Shown here: piece after piece, positions 16,865-24,981 of the stretch
How positions within the stretch are numbered: the stretch's first letter is position 1
Layout: each line of letters begins with the position of its first letter
Source of the DNA: Caulobacterales bacterium
GTDB lineage: Bacteria > Pseudomonadota > Alphaproteobacteria > Caulobacterales > Caulobacteraceae
Assembly (NCBI GenBank): GCA_947474805.1
Contig: CANJKM010000004.1
Coordinates: 1 to 43,171, forward strand
Direction of reading: 5' to 3'
DNA: 43,171 bases
Program-made: the position numbers and the translations under genes
Notes under the pieces: generated by a model
Database searches by the model: none
What the model was told of the DNA's origin: nothing
Seen by the model: the letters and a program-made list of their open reading frames with translations, nothing else

Positions 16865-18535
16865 TTACCGGTTGGACGAAGTCGAACCGGGCGAGGTCCT
16901 TTGGCCACGCCGGGCCAGACCGGCCATACCGCCCGAGGTGAGCAGGCTGGCGTCGGCCATCAGCAGCGGGATCGACCATTTGTGCGGGGCGGCGATATAG
17001 CGGGGCTCCCAGGCCGGATCGTACTTGGCCTTGTAGCGGCGCACGCCCTGGAAATTGTAGAATTCCTCTCCACGCTCGAACATCAATCGCCCGACGCGCG
17101 ACATCAGCGGGGATAGCCGCCGGCCCTCCAGCCCCGCCAGGGGGGCCGAGCCGAAGGAGAAGGCCTCATAGCCCTCCCTCTGGCCCCAGAGCAGCAGCTC
17201 GACGAACAGGAAGTCCATGATGTTCTTGGGCGCCTCTTCGCCGTAGCGCATCAGGTCCATCGAGAAGACCGCCTTGTCGGCCGTCGGCCAGAGGGTGGCG
17301 AAGGCGGCGAGCTCTCCATCGACCCAGACCAGGGCGCAGGGGAATTCGGTGACATAGGCCTCCGAGAACCCGCCCATGGCGAAGCTCTTGTCGCCGCCGG
17401 CGTGGGTCTCCAGCCAGGCGTCGGACACCCGCTTCAGCTGCGGCGTCAGATCGGCCACGGTTTCAGGTCCGACCACCTCGAACACGGCGCCGGCTTCGGA
17501 GGCGCGGCGCCAGTTGCGGCGCAGCACCTCGCGTTTGCGCCCGGCCATGGAGAAGTCGTCGAGCGCCAAGGCGGCGGTCTCGCCGATCTTCTGGATCGCC
17601 AGCCCCATCTCGACCACTTCGGGGAGGAGGTCGGGCCCGACGCCATAGATCCCCTTGCGGGCGGCATGGACATGGGCCAGCTCGCGGAAGCGCCACAAGA
17701 GCTCCATCCGCTCCGACCGCTTGCCGACCGGCGGGCCGAGCGCGATCCAGGAGCGGCCGCGCACCCCGAACATCAAGAAGCTCTCGCCGCTTTCGGAAAA
17801 CAGGAAGCGCTTGTCCCCCAGCAGGGCGAGGTTGGCCTCGGGTTCCGGCTCCTCGGCGCTCGCCAGGATCGCCCGCACCCTGTCGAAGTCCGGGTCCTTG
17901 TCGCCGATCACCTTGGGGGTGTGGGGCGTGGCGACGAGCCGCCAGACCCCTATGCACAGCAGAGCCAGCGCCAGGCCCGTAAAGGCGCGGAGCGTCCGAG
18001 AAGCGTCGGCGTTGGCCATCAGCCGCCACCAGAGCTCGTCCGAATAGGCCACGTCGCGAAACGACCAGAGGGCGAGCACGCCCGCGCCCGCCGCGATAGC
18101 GAAGGCCGAGGCCATCCAGCCGGGCGTCACCTCCAGGTTCATCAGCCGCGCCTTGCGGGTGAAGGCCGCGCGCAGCGGAACCAGCAGCAGGCAGAGCAGG
18201 GCGAGAGCCGCCGTCTCCTCCCAGTTGAAACCCTTGAGCAGCGCCAGCACCGCTGCGACGGCCGACAGGAAGATCGCGCCCCACCAGGCCGCCCCGACCC
18301 GACGTCGCAGGCCGTCGGCCAGGAGCAGCAGGAGCAGGCCGATGATCGAGGAGGCGAAGTGGCTGGCGTTGATCAGCTCGGGAGGGGCCAATTGGAACAA
18401 CCAGCCGAACCGGTCGACCTCATTGGGCGTCGCGCCGGAGATCAGCAGCATGGCTCCGGCGGCGAAGGTCGCGGCGGCGGACCCGGCGGGGGCCAGCTCG
18501 CGCACGGCGGGTTTCAGCCCTCCAAACAACGACAT
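16865..18535 (-). CDS. mprF: MprF-like aminoacyl-phosphatidylglycerol synthase (DUF2156) with short membrane domain
   Basis: 556 aa. About six membrane helices (residues 18-210) are followed by a cytosolic DUF2156/LPG-synthase C domain (about 220-540) that has FLMFGVRGRSWIALGPPVG near its start, then IMDFLFVELLLWGQREGYEA, FSFGSAPLAGLE and FYNFQGVRRYKAKYDPAWEPRY, hallmarks of the tRNA-dependent aminoacyl-PG synthases. Such enzymes transfer Lys or Ala from aminoacyl-tRNA to PG, reducing surface negative charge. Full-length MprF has about 850 residues and up to 14 helices, so the flippase part is reduced here, as is common in proteobacteria. No acvB/virJ partner is adjacent. It is divergent from the SDR gene. 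Confidence 0.87.
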   Translation of the reverse strand: MSLFGGLKPAVRELAPAGSAAATFAAGAMLLISGATPNEVDRFGWLFQLAPPELINASHFASSIIGLLLLLLADGLRRRVGAAWWGAIFLSAVAAVLALLKGFNWEETAALALLCLLLVPLRAAFTRKARLMNLEVTPGWMASAFAIAAGAGVLALWSFRDVAYSDELWWRLMANADASRTLRAFTGLALALLCIGVWRLVATPHTPKVIGDKDPDFDRVRAILASAEEPEPEANLALLGDKRFLFSESGESFLMFGVRGRSWIALGPPVGKRSERMELLWRFRELAHVHAARKGIYGVGPDLLPEVVEMGLAIQKIGETAALALDDFSMAGRKREVLRRNWRRASEAGAVFEVVGPETVADLTPQLKRVSDAWLETHAGGDKSFAMGGFSEAYVTEFPCALVWVDGELAAFATLWPTADKAVFSMDLMRYGEEAPKNIMDFLFVELLLWGQREGYEAFSFGSAPLAGLEGRRLSPLMSRVGRLMFERGEEFYNFQGVRRYKAKYDPAWEPRYIAAPHKWSIPLLMADASLLTSGGMAGLARRGQRTSPGSTSSNR

Positions 18536-18704
18536 TCGGCGGAGCTATAGTCCGGTTTGGGCTAAAGCGGGGCGGAACCGGCGCGAGCGCGAAGGGTTTG
18601 GCTGTGGACGCCGCCATGGCCGATCCGGGCGAACGCATGCCGGATATCGGTGAAACCGCCCATTTGGAGTTATAGTGACGCACCCCGTCCTGCGAGGAGC
18701 CCAG

Positions 18705-19817
18705 ATGGCCGCCCGAAGAGCCTTCCTGAAACCGGTGTTGAAACCCCTGCACGAGCAGGTGATCGTCATCACCGGCGCCACCTCGGGGATAGGCCTCGCC
18801 ACCGCCCGCAAGGCCGCCGACGCCGGCGCCGCTGTTGTGCTCACCGCCCGCAACGACGTCGCCTTGGCTGAGCTGACAGCCGAACTGCGCGCCCGCGGGG
18901 CCCGGGCCATCGCCGTCGCGGTGGATATCGGCGCCCCCGGCGCGGCCGAGGAGATCGCGTTCGCGGCGGAATCGGCCTTCGGCGACATCGACACCTGGGT
19001 CAACAACGCCGGGGTCTCCATCTATGGACGGCTCGAGGACACTCCGATCGAGGACCAGCGCCGGCTGTTCGAGACCGACTATTGGGGCCTGGTCCGGGGC
19101 TCGATGACGGCGGTGAAGCGGCTGCGCGCCGGGCAAGGCGGCGCCCTGATCAATGTCGGCTCGGTGCTGTCGGATCAGGCCCTGCCGATCCAGGGCGCCT
19201 ATTCGGCGGCCAAACACGCGGTCAAGGGCTTCACCAACGCCCTGCGGATGGAGCTGATGCGCGACGCCCCCGGGGTCTCCATCACCCTGATCAAGCCGAG
19301 CTCGATCGACACGCCCTACAAGCTGCACGCCCGCAACTTCCTGCCCGGCCCCGCGACCAACCCACCGCCGGTCTATTCGGCCGACCTGGTGGCCGACGCC
19401 ATCCTGTACGCCGCCGAACACCCGATCCGCGAGCTTACCGTCGGCGGCGGCGGACGGCTGCTGGCCGCCTTCGGTCAGCTGATGCCGCGTCTGGCCGAAC
19501 CGATCCTGGCCTGGACCATCCCGGGCCTGTCGCGGGACATCGCCAAGAACCATCCCGACGGCGATTCCGACGCCCTGTTCGAGCCGGGCCGCGACCTGTC
19601 GGAACGCTCCCGCTATCCGATGGTCCGCCGCCGGAGCCTCTATACGAGAGCGCAGATGAACCCCGACACCACCGCCCTGGTGGCGGGGGTTCTGATCGCC
19701 GGCCTGATCCTGACCCTGAAGACGCGCCGGGCGTTGAAGGACCACGGCATCCGCCGCGAGGCCCGCGCCGCCGCCAAGGCGCGCTATGCGCCGAAGCCGA
19801 TTCAGCACGCGGGTTAG
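18705..19817 (+). CDS. SDR-family oxidoreductase with C-terminal membrane helix
   Basis: 370 aa from the ATG at 18705, preceded by GAGGAG at good spacing; the track's GTG at 18675 adds 10 residues. Classical SDR motifs are VIVITGATSGIG (cofactor loop), NNAG, the catalytic Ser in NVGSVLS, and YSAAK. The protein is about 100 residues longer than a minimal SDR, and near the C-terminus has a hydrophobic helix (TTALVAGVLIAGLILTL) and a basic tail, so it is probably membrane-tethered. Substrate unknown. It is followed by a hairpin and then metZ. Confidence 0.88.
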   Translation: MAARRAFLKPVLKPLHEQVIVITGATSGIGLATARKAADAGAAVVLTARNDVALAELTAELRARGARAIAVAVDIGAPGAAEEIAFAAESAFGDIDTWVNNAGVSIYGRLEDTPIEDQRRLFETDYWGLVRGSMTAVKRLRAGQGGALINVGSVLSDQALPIQGAYSAAKHAVKGFTNALRMELMRDAPGVSITLIKPSSIDTPYKLHARNFLPGPATNPPPVYSADLVADAILYAAEHPIRELTVGGGGRLLAAFGQLMPRLAEPILAWTIPGLSRDIAKNHPDGDSDALFEPGRDLSERSRYPMVRRRSLYTRAQMNPDTTALVAGVLIAGLILTLKTRRALKDHGIRREARAAAKARYAPKPIQHAG

Positions 19818-19852
19818 GTTTTTCTAATTTCCCAGGCGGGGAAGATTATCCC

Positions 19853-19875
19853 TCGCGTGAGCTTTTCTCACGCGA
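19853..19875 (+). terminator. Hairpin between the SDR gene and metZ
   Basis: TCGCGTGAG-CTTTT-CTCACGCGA is a perfect 9-bp stem 35 nt after the SDR stop and 55 nt before metZ. There is no T-tract, so it is an imperfect terminator or a metZ leader structure. It does not resemble a SAM-II aptamer. Confidence 0.5.
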
Positions 19876-19930
19876 CCCCCACATGCTCTGGGCTTGACCG
19901 TTCGGCCGCGCAGGCGTTCAACCCCGGACC

Positions 19931-21139
19931 ATGAGCAAGACCCCCCGCAAGGACCCGAAAGAGAACCCGGCCCTCTGGAGCGCCGCCACCAAACAGGTGC
20001 GCGGCGGCATCAGTAGAAGCGCGTTCGGCGAGACCGCCGAGGCCCTCTATCTCACCCAGGGCTTTGTCTATGACACCGCCGAGGAGGCCGACGCCCTGTT
20101 CGCCGGCGAGACCCAGGGCTTCGTCTACAGCCGCTACGCCAATCCGACGGTGCGGATGTTCGAGGAGCGGCTCGCCCTGATCGAGGGCGCGGAACTCTGC
20201 AAGACCACCGCCTCGGGCATGGCCGCCGTGGCCACCTCGCTGATCGGCCTTCTACAGGCCGGCGACCATATCGTCGCGCCGCGCGCCATGTTCGGCTCCT
20301 GCCGCTGGGTCATCACCCAGTACCTGCCGCGCTTCGGCGTGGAGGCGACCACGGTCGACGGAACCGACCTGGACGCCTGGAAGGCCGCGATCCGGCCCAA
20401 CACCAAGGCGGTCTTCCTGGAGACCCCGGCCAATCCCCTGCTGGAGATCATCGACATCGCCGCCGTCGCGCAGATCGCCCGCGCGGTCGGGGCCAAGGTG
20501 GTGGTCGACAACGTCTTCGCCACGCCGATCTTCCAGAAGCCCTTCACCCTGGGCGCCGACGTAGTGGTCTACTCAGCGACAAAGCACATCGACGGCGGCG
20601 GTCGGGTGCTGGGCGGGGCCATCCTGGGCGAGGCCCAGCTGCTCGAAGATTCCTATAAGGACTTCCTGCGCCACACCGGCCCGGCCCTGTCGCCGTTCAA
20701 CGCCTGGGTGATGCTGAAAGGGCTGGAGACACTTGAGCTGCGCGTCCGCCGCCAGGCCGAGACCGCAGCCCTGCTGGCCGACCGGCTGGCCGACCACAAG
20801 CAGACGGCGCGCGTCCTCTATCCGCACCGCAAGGACCACCCCCAGTACGAGATCGCCAAGCGGCAGATGTCGACCGGCTCGACCCTGATCGCCATCGATG
20901 TCGGGACGCGCGAGCGGGCCTTCGCCTTCCTCAACGCCCTGGAGCTGGTCGACATCTCCAACAACCTCGGCGACGCCAAGTCGCTGATCACCCATCCCTC
21001 GACCACGACCCACCGCGCCTTCACCGAGGAGGATCGACTGGCCATCGGTCTGACCGACGGCTTCGTGCGCCTGTCGGTGGGGCTCGAGGGTCCCGAGGAT
21101 CTGTGGCGGGATCTGGAACGGGCGCTGAATGGGCTCTGA
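19931..21139 (+). CDS. metZ: O-succinylhomoserine sulfhydrylase (trans-sulfuration type PLP enzyme)
   Basis: 402 aa of the Cys/Met-metabolism PLP family. Landmarks are SRYANPTVRMFEERLALIEG, TASGMAAV, ETPANPLLEI, VVDNVFATPI and SATKHIDGGGRVLGG with the PLP lysine at K218. The N-terminal LWSAATKQVRGGISRSAFGE is characteristic of MetZ, which makes homocysteine from O-succinylhomoserine and sulfide in methionine synthesis. Length is normal. The stop overlaps the apaG start by 11 nt, so they are one transcript. No SAM-II riboswitch was recognised upstream. Confidence 0.93.
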   Translation: MSKTPRKDPKENPALWSAATKQVRGGISRSAFGETAEALYLTQGFVYDTAEEADALFAGETQGFVYSRYANPTVRMFEERLALIEGAELCKTTASGMAAVATSLIGLLQAGDHIVAPRAMFGSCRWVITQYLPRFGVEATTVDGTDLDAWKAAIRPNTKAVFLETPANPLLEIIDIAAVAQIARAVGAKVVVDNVFATPIFQKPFTLGADVVVYSATKHIDGGGRVLGGAILGEAQLLEDSYKDFLRHTGPALSPFNAWVMLKGLETLELRVRRQAETAALLADRLADHKQTARVLYPHRKDHPQYEIAKRQMSTGSTLIAIDVGTRERAFAFLNALELVDISNNLGDAKSLITHPSTTTHRAFTEEDRLAIGLTDGFVRLSVGLEGPEDLWRDLERALNGL

Positions 21140-21536
21140 TTGGCCCTATCAGGCCAGGACGGGCGACCTCGTCGTCCGTGTCCGCCCCACCTATCTGCCC
21201 GACTATTCCGACCCCGAGGAGCGCCGCTTTCTCTGGTCCTACGACATCGAGATCGAGAACCTGGGCTCCGAAACGGTCCAGCTCCAGTCGCGCCACTGGA
21301 TCATCACCGACGCCCTTGGTCGGGTCGAGGAGGTCAAGGGTCCGGGCGTCGTGGGCGAGCGGCCGGTGCTCGGTCCCGGCATGCGGCACGGCTATACCTC
21401 GGGCTGCCCACTCGCCACCGCCTCGGGCGGCATGGTCGGCAGCTATGTCATGACCGGCGCCGACGGGCGGATGTTCGAGATCGCCATTCCACCCTTCTCA
21501 CTGGACATTCCGCAGGCGCGGGGCCGTCTGAACTAG
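21129..21536 (+). CDS. apaG: ApaG domain protein
   Basis: 135 aa. The conserved ApaG features are PTYLPDYSDPEERRFLWSYD, IEIENLGSETVQLQSRHWII and GERPVLGPGMRHGYTSGCPL, the fibronectin-III-like beta-sandwich of the family. ApaG is linked to Co2+/Mg2+ homeostasis by genetics, mechanism unclear. It overlaps the metZ end by 11 nt, implying translational coupling, and is followed by a strong hairpin. Confidence 0.93.
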   Translation: MGSDWPYQARTGDLVVRVRPTYLPDYSDPEERRFLWSYDIEIENLGSETVQLQSRHWIITDALGRVEEVKGPGVVGERPVLGPGMRHGYTSGCPLATASGGMVGSYVMTGADGRMFEIAIPPFSLDIPQARGRLN

Positions 21537-21558
21537 GACCGGGTCCCCCGGCGTGCAA

Positions 21559-21599
21559 AAGCCCGCACGGAGAGGGGCGCCGCGCGGGCTTCGCTGTTT
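21559..21599 (+). terminator. Terminator hairpin after metZ-apaG
   Basis: AAGCCCGC pairs with GCGGGCTT around a 17-nt GC-rich loop that can extend the stem, then TCGCTGTTT follows. It lies 22 nt after the apaG stop. The rest of the gap up to 21859 holds only long G-runs and no supported gene. Confidence 0.65.
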
Positions 21600-21859
21600 C
21601 GACCCGCCGGTGGAGGGCGGGGAAAGGTGTCGACCGGCCGAAGGCCCGAAACCCGGGGGGCTGGGGGGGGGGCTGTTCAGGTTCCTGGGCCCCAGGCGCT
21701 CCGACCGGCCGACCCGTCACTTTTCGGGGCTCGATCCGGCGGGGAAGCGTCCGAAATAAGGTCATTTCGTGACTCCGCCGCACCGGTTCGTATCAAGCCG
21801 CGGGTTTGATTTCAGAGGCGCCTTCTCAAGCCGCCCCAGGGCGCCTAACGTCAGAATCG

Positions 21860-22210
21860 ATGAACGTCGACAGTCTCCAGACCAGCGGCCCGTCCGGTCG
21901 CCCAGCCGCTTCCCGCGTCTTCTTCGAGCGGGGCGAGCTGAATCTGATCCTGCGCCTCTGCGGGCGGATGGTGGCCCAGGGCGAGTGGCGCGACTACGCG
22001 CTGGACGGCGGCATGGAGGCGGCGACCTTCTCCTGTTTCCGCCGCACGTCCGAGCAGCCCCTCTATCGCATCGAGAAGCGCCCGGCGCTGGCCCGCCGCC
22101 AGGGCGCCTGGGCCGTAATCGGCCAGGGCGGGATCATTCTCAAGCGCGCCCACGAGCTCGAACAGGTGCTGCGGGTGTTCGACAGCCGCAAGTTCCAGGT
22201 GGTCGAATAG
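21860..22210 (+). CDS. DUF2794 domain protein
   Basis: 116 aa from the ATG at 21860; the track's TTG is 18 codons upstream and the extra residues look unconserved. The family's core is plain: VFFERGELNLILRLCGRMV, GEWRDYALD, FRRTSEQPLYRIEKRP and GQGGIILKRAHELEQVLRV. The DUF2794 family is restricted to alphaproteobacteria and its function is unknown; no membrane or signal sequence is present. It lies upstream of rpmE with a 107-nt gap. Confidence 0.85.
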   Translation: MNVDSLQTSGPSGRPAASRVFFERGELNLILRLCGRMVAQGEWRDYALDGGMEAATFSCFRRTSEQPLYRIEKRPALARRQGAWAVIGQGGIILKRAHELEQVLRVFDSRKFQVVE

Positions 22211-22317
22211 GCCGCTTCTGAATCGCCGCCCTTGCGGAAAGCCCCCTGTTTCTGTAAACGCCCGTCCCTTGCTGGCTCGCCCTTCGAGCCCGACCCCATT
22301 CCTGCCGGACGCCTCCG

Positions 22318-22545
22318 ATGAAACAAGACACCCATCCGGACTATCACTTCATCACCGTGACCATGACCGACGGGACCAGCTACCAAACCCGTTCGACTTA
22401 CGGCAAGGAAGGCGCTGTCCTGAACCTGGACATCGACCCGAAGACCCACCCGGCCTGGACCGGCGGCAACCAGCAGCTGCTGGACCGCGGCGGCCGCGTC
22501 TCGCGCTTCAACAACAAGTTCTCGGGCTTCATGGCCAAGAAGTGA
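22318..22545 (+). CDS. rpmE: 50S ribosomal protein L31
   Basis: 75 aa starting [20 protein letters not shown] and ending [12 protein letters not shown]. It has the [20 protein letters not shown] block of the long L31 type used by alphaproteobacteria. The zinc-binding cysteines of the C+ form are absent, so it is a zinc-independent L31. A short hairpin GGCTCG-CCCTT-CGAGCC lies in the leader at 22274-22290. A small stem overlaps the stop codon (22544-22563) and a strong terminator lies at 22601. Confidence 0.97.
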   Translation: MKQDTHPDYHFITVTMTDGTSYQTRSTYGKEGAVLNLDIDPKTHPAWTGGNQQLLDRGGRVSRFNNKFSGFMAKK

Positions 22546-22600
22546 TCGACCTCTAGGTCGATCATCCCGCCGCCGGCCGGGATCCAGTCCAAAGACAGAG

Positions 22601-22631
22601 AGGCCGGCCGCAGCGATGCGGCCGGCCTTTT
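22601..22631 (+). terminator. Rho-independent terminator of rpmE
   Basis: AGGCCGGCCGC-AGCGAT-GCGGCCGGCCT is a perfect 11-bp stem followed by TTTT, 55 nt after the rpmE stop. Confidence 0.88.
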
Positions 22632-22646
22632 CCGTTTCCCTTTGCA

Positions 22647-22744
22647 GCCGTCATCCTCGGCCTCCGGGCCGAGGATCCAGAGCGCAGACCTATCCTGCAG
22701 ACCCCCGCGCTCTGGATGCTCGGGCCAAGCCCGAGCATGACGGC
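22647..22744. repeat. Nested multi-stem palindromic repeat between rpmE and gcrA
   Basis: Outer arms GCCGTCAT and ATGACGGC enclose two local hairpins (TCCTCGGCC/GGCCGAGGA and GCTCGGGC/GCCCGAGC), and CCAGAGCGC pairs with GCGCTCTGG in the middle, so the 98-bp element can fold as a cruciform. Similar elements are dispersed in Caulobacterales genomes (from memory). It lies between two convergent terminators. Confidence 0.75.
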
Positions 22745-22784
22745 CAAGGTGCGGGATGGCGCTGGCCGGACGCGGCCGCCAAGG

Positions 22785-22817
22785 AAAAAGGCCCGCGGCG
22801 TCTCCGCCACGGGCCTT
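22785..22817 (-). terminator. Rho-independent terminator of gcrA
   Basis: On the minus strand AAGGCCCGTGGCG-GAGA-CGCCGCGGGCCTT forms a 13-bp stem (one T-G pair) with a GNRA loop and is followed by TTT. It is 31 nt after the gcrA stop. Confidence 0.88.
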
Positions 22818-22848
22818 CCCTGGATTCCGGTTGGAGGACCGGAACTGA

Positions 22849-23349
22849 CTAGATGTAGCGCCGCAGCGAGCGGGCCAGTTCGGACGCGTCCGAGCGCTTG
22901 CCCTTCTTCTGAACCGGCTGGTAGGCGATGTTGGCGTGCTCGTGGCAGTAGGGGCCTTCATCGCCGCCGGTGCGTCGGCCGCAGAAGGTGAAGCTGTCGC
23001 TCGACGGATCCCCGATCGGCCATTTGCACATATGGGCGCCCAGCGTCAGCACCGTGGCCGAGCCGGGGCTCTCCTCGCGGACATAGACCGGCAGCTGCGG
23101 GGCGACGGCTTCGGCGCGGCGGATCACGGGCGAGGCCGGCGCGGCGACCGGGCGGGCCGGGCGCGGGGCCTTGAAGACGGTGCGGGCGGGCTGCGACGGC
23201 GCGGCGCGGCCCGACAGACCCAGACGGTGAACCTTGCCGATCACGGCGTTGCGGGTGACGCCGCCCAGCTGCTTGGCGATCTGGCTGGCGCTCAGGCCGT
23301 CGAGCCAAAGCTTCTTAAGCGTCCCTACGCGGTCGTCGGTCCAGCTCAT
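22849..23349 (-). CDS. gcrA: Cell-cycle regulator GcrA
   Basis: 166 aa. The N-terminal DNA-binding domain MSWTDDRVGTLKKLWLDGLS, then ASQIAKQLG and TRNAVIGKVHRLGLSGR, is diagnostic of GcrA. A Pro/Ala linker (about 50-95) follows, then the C-terminal sigma-70-interaction domain with CKWPIGDP, FCGRRTGG and YCHEHANIAY. GcrA is the master S-phase regulator of Caulobacter: it binds sigma-70 holoenzyme and activates promoters carrying CcrM-methylated GANTC sites (family knowledge). Divergent from cysS. The sequence has full family length and appears intact. Confidence 0.97.
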   Translation of the reverse strand: MSWTDDRVGTLKKLWLDGLSASQIAKQLGGVTRNAVIGKVHRLGLSGRAAPSQPARTVFKAPRPARPVAAPASPVIRRAEAVAPQLPVYVREESPGSATVLTLGAHMCKWPIGDPSSDSFTFCGRRTGGDEGPYCHEHANIAYQPVQKKGKRSDASELARSLRRYI

Positions 23350-23410
23350 TTCAGCCTCCCAGCGCTAGATGTAGCGTTCGCCCCGGCCAAAAGAGCCCCT
23401 CGGACCTACT

Positions 23411-23497
23411 AATGGTAACTGAACGATTAAGGACCACAACCGGTGGCGCCGCCTCAATCCACAGAAACTAGATGTGGGGGGTGCGACCAAACGAATC
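23411..23497. promoter_or_regulatory. gcrA-cysS intergenic control region with weak CtrA, DnaA and CcrM-like sites
   Basis: Between the divergent starts I see GGTAACTGAACGATTAA (a weak CtrA-like pair of half-sites, 23414-23430), CAATCCACA (7 of 9 to the DnaA box TTATCCACA, 23455-23463) and a CcrM site GAATC at 23493-23497. In Caulobacter, gcrA is repressed by CtrA and activated by DnaA, so the types of site are the expected ones, but each match here is imperfect. Confidence 0.35.
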
Positions 23498-23517
23498 GCG
23501 GTGGTAGAAGTTGCGCC

Positions 23518-24939
23518 ATGGCCCTGATGATCCACGACACCCTGAGCGGCGAAAAACGCGCGTTCAAGCCCCGCGACCCGAGCCGGGTGACGCTCTACGT
23601 CTGCGGGCCAACCGTCTATAACTACGCCCATATCGGCAATGCGCGGCCGGTCGTGGTGTTCGACGTCCTGTTCCGGCTGCTGCGCCGGCTCTATGGCGAC
23701 GAGGCGGTGATCTACGCCCGCAACATCACCGACGTGGACGACAAGATAAACGGCAAGGCCGCCGACGAAGGTGTGGACATCTCGGTGATCACCGACCGTT
23801 TCACCGCCGTCTATGAGGCGGACATGGCCGCGCTCGGGGCGCTCAGCCCCACCATCCAGCCGCGCGCCACCAAACACATCGATCAGATGCTCGATCAGAT
23901 CGGACGCCTGGTGCAGGCGGGCTGCGCCTACGCCGCCGAGGGGCATGTGCTGTTCGATACGACCAGCTTCCCCGACTACGGCAAACTGTCGAAGCGCTCG
24001 CTCGACGACATGGTCGCCGGCGCCAGGGTCGAAGTCGCCCCCTATAAGAAGAACGCCGCCGACTTCGTGCTGTGGAAGCCGTCCAAGCCCGGCGAACCGG
24101 TGTGGGGCAGCCCCTGGGGTCCGGGGCGTCCCGGCTGGCACATCGAATGCTCGGCCATGATCGAGGCGGTGCTCGGCCTGCCGATCGACATCCACGGCGG
24201 CGGCCACGACCTCACCTTCCCCCACCACGAGAACGAGATCGCCCAGGGCCGCTGCGCCACCCACGGCGGCGAATACGCCCGCTACTGGATGCACAACGGC
24301 TTTCTGACCATGGACGCCGAGAAAATGTCCAAAAGCCTGGGCAATGTCCTGCTGGTGCACGAGCTCGTGGAAAAGTGGCCGGGCGAGGTGATCCGCTGGG
24401 CGCTGCTCTCGGGCCATTATCGGGCGCCGCTGAACTGGACCGACGAACTCCTGGAGCAGGCCAAGGCCTCGCTCGACCGTCTCTACGGCGTGATCCAGGA
24501 CGCCGAGCGGCTGGCCCTGCCGAAGTTCAGCCTGATGAATGTCGAGGACCTGATCGCCAAGATCGGCTTCGAGGAGGCGGTCGGCGACGACCTCAACACC
24601 CCCAAGGCGATGAGCGAGCTCTTCACCCTGACCAACGGCGTGCGCTCCGAACTGCTCAAGGGCGGCAAGGCCGACCTGCAGTCGGTTTCCGACCAGGTCC
24701 AGGCGTTGAAAGCCTGCGCCGGGGTGCTGGGCTTCCTCCAGGCCGACGCCAAGGCCTGGTTCACCTCGGGCGCTTCGGACGATCTGAAGTCGAAGATCGA
24801 GGGCCTGCTGGTGGAGCGCACCGCCGCGCGCGCGGGCAAGGACTGGGCCGCTGCCGACCGTATCCGCGATGAGCTCAACGCGCTCGGCGTCGAGGTCTTG
24901 GACGGCAAGGACGGCGCGAGCTGGCGGTTCAAGGGTTAG
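23518..24939 (+). CDS. cysS: Cysteinyl-tRNA synthetase
   Basis: 473 aa from the ATG at 23518 (the track start adds 25 codons with no family similarity). The class I signature is YNYAHIGNARP (HIGH variant), and the KMSKS loop is KMSKSLGN at about 269. Zinc ligands C29 (YVCGPTVYN), the Cys in WHIECSAM and the His residues in FPHHENE are all present. The DALR-like C-terminal anticodon domain ends DGKDGASWRFKG. It charges tRNA-Cys in the cytosol. It starts divergently from gcrA; an SRPBCC gene follows after 42 nt. Confidence 0.97.
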   Translation: MALMIHDTLSGEKRAFKPRDPSRVTLYVCGPTVYNYAHIGNARPVVVFDVLFRLLRRLYGDEAVIYARNITDVDDKINGKAADEGVDISVITDRFTAVYEADMAALGALSPTIQPRATKHIDQMLDQIGRLVQAGCAYAAEGHVLFDTTSFPDYGKLSKRSLDDMVAGARVEVAPYKKNAADFVLWKPSKPGEPVWGSPWGPGRPGWHIECSAMIEAVLGLPIDIHGGGHDLTFPHHENEIAQGRCATHGGEYARYWMHNGFLTMDAEKMSKSLGNVLLVHELVEKWPGEVIRWALLSGHYRAPLNWTDELLEQAKASLDRLYGVIQDAERLALPKFSLMNVEDLIAKIGFEEAVGDDLNTPKAMSELFTLTNGVRSELLKGGKADLQSVSDQVQALKACAGVLGFLQADAKAWFTSGASDDLKSKIEGLLVERTAARAGKDWAAADRIRDELNALGVEVLDGKDGASWRFKG

Positions 24940-24981
24940 CGGTCCCTAGCCCCGAGGGGCGGCAGTCACTATTCTTAAGCC

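Noticed and set aside
16865-18535. MprF-like gene as a truncated pseudogene
   Set aside because: Shorter than Staphylococcus MprF, but the catalytic DUF2156 domain is complete and short membrane parts are common in proteobacteria.
19818-19930. Possible SAM-II riboswitch upstream of metZ
   Set aside because: The conserved aptamer core of SAM-II is not present; only a plain symmetric hairpin is.
21627-21809. Short ORFs in the gap after apaG
   Set aside because: Composed of G-run and terminator sequence, without ribosome sites or conserved features.
23443-23517. 25-codon extension of cysS
   Set aside because: The family begins at MALMIHDTLSG; the extension covers the control region.
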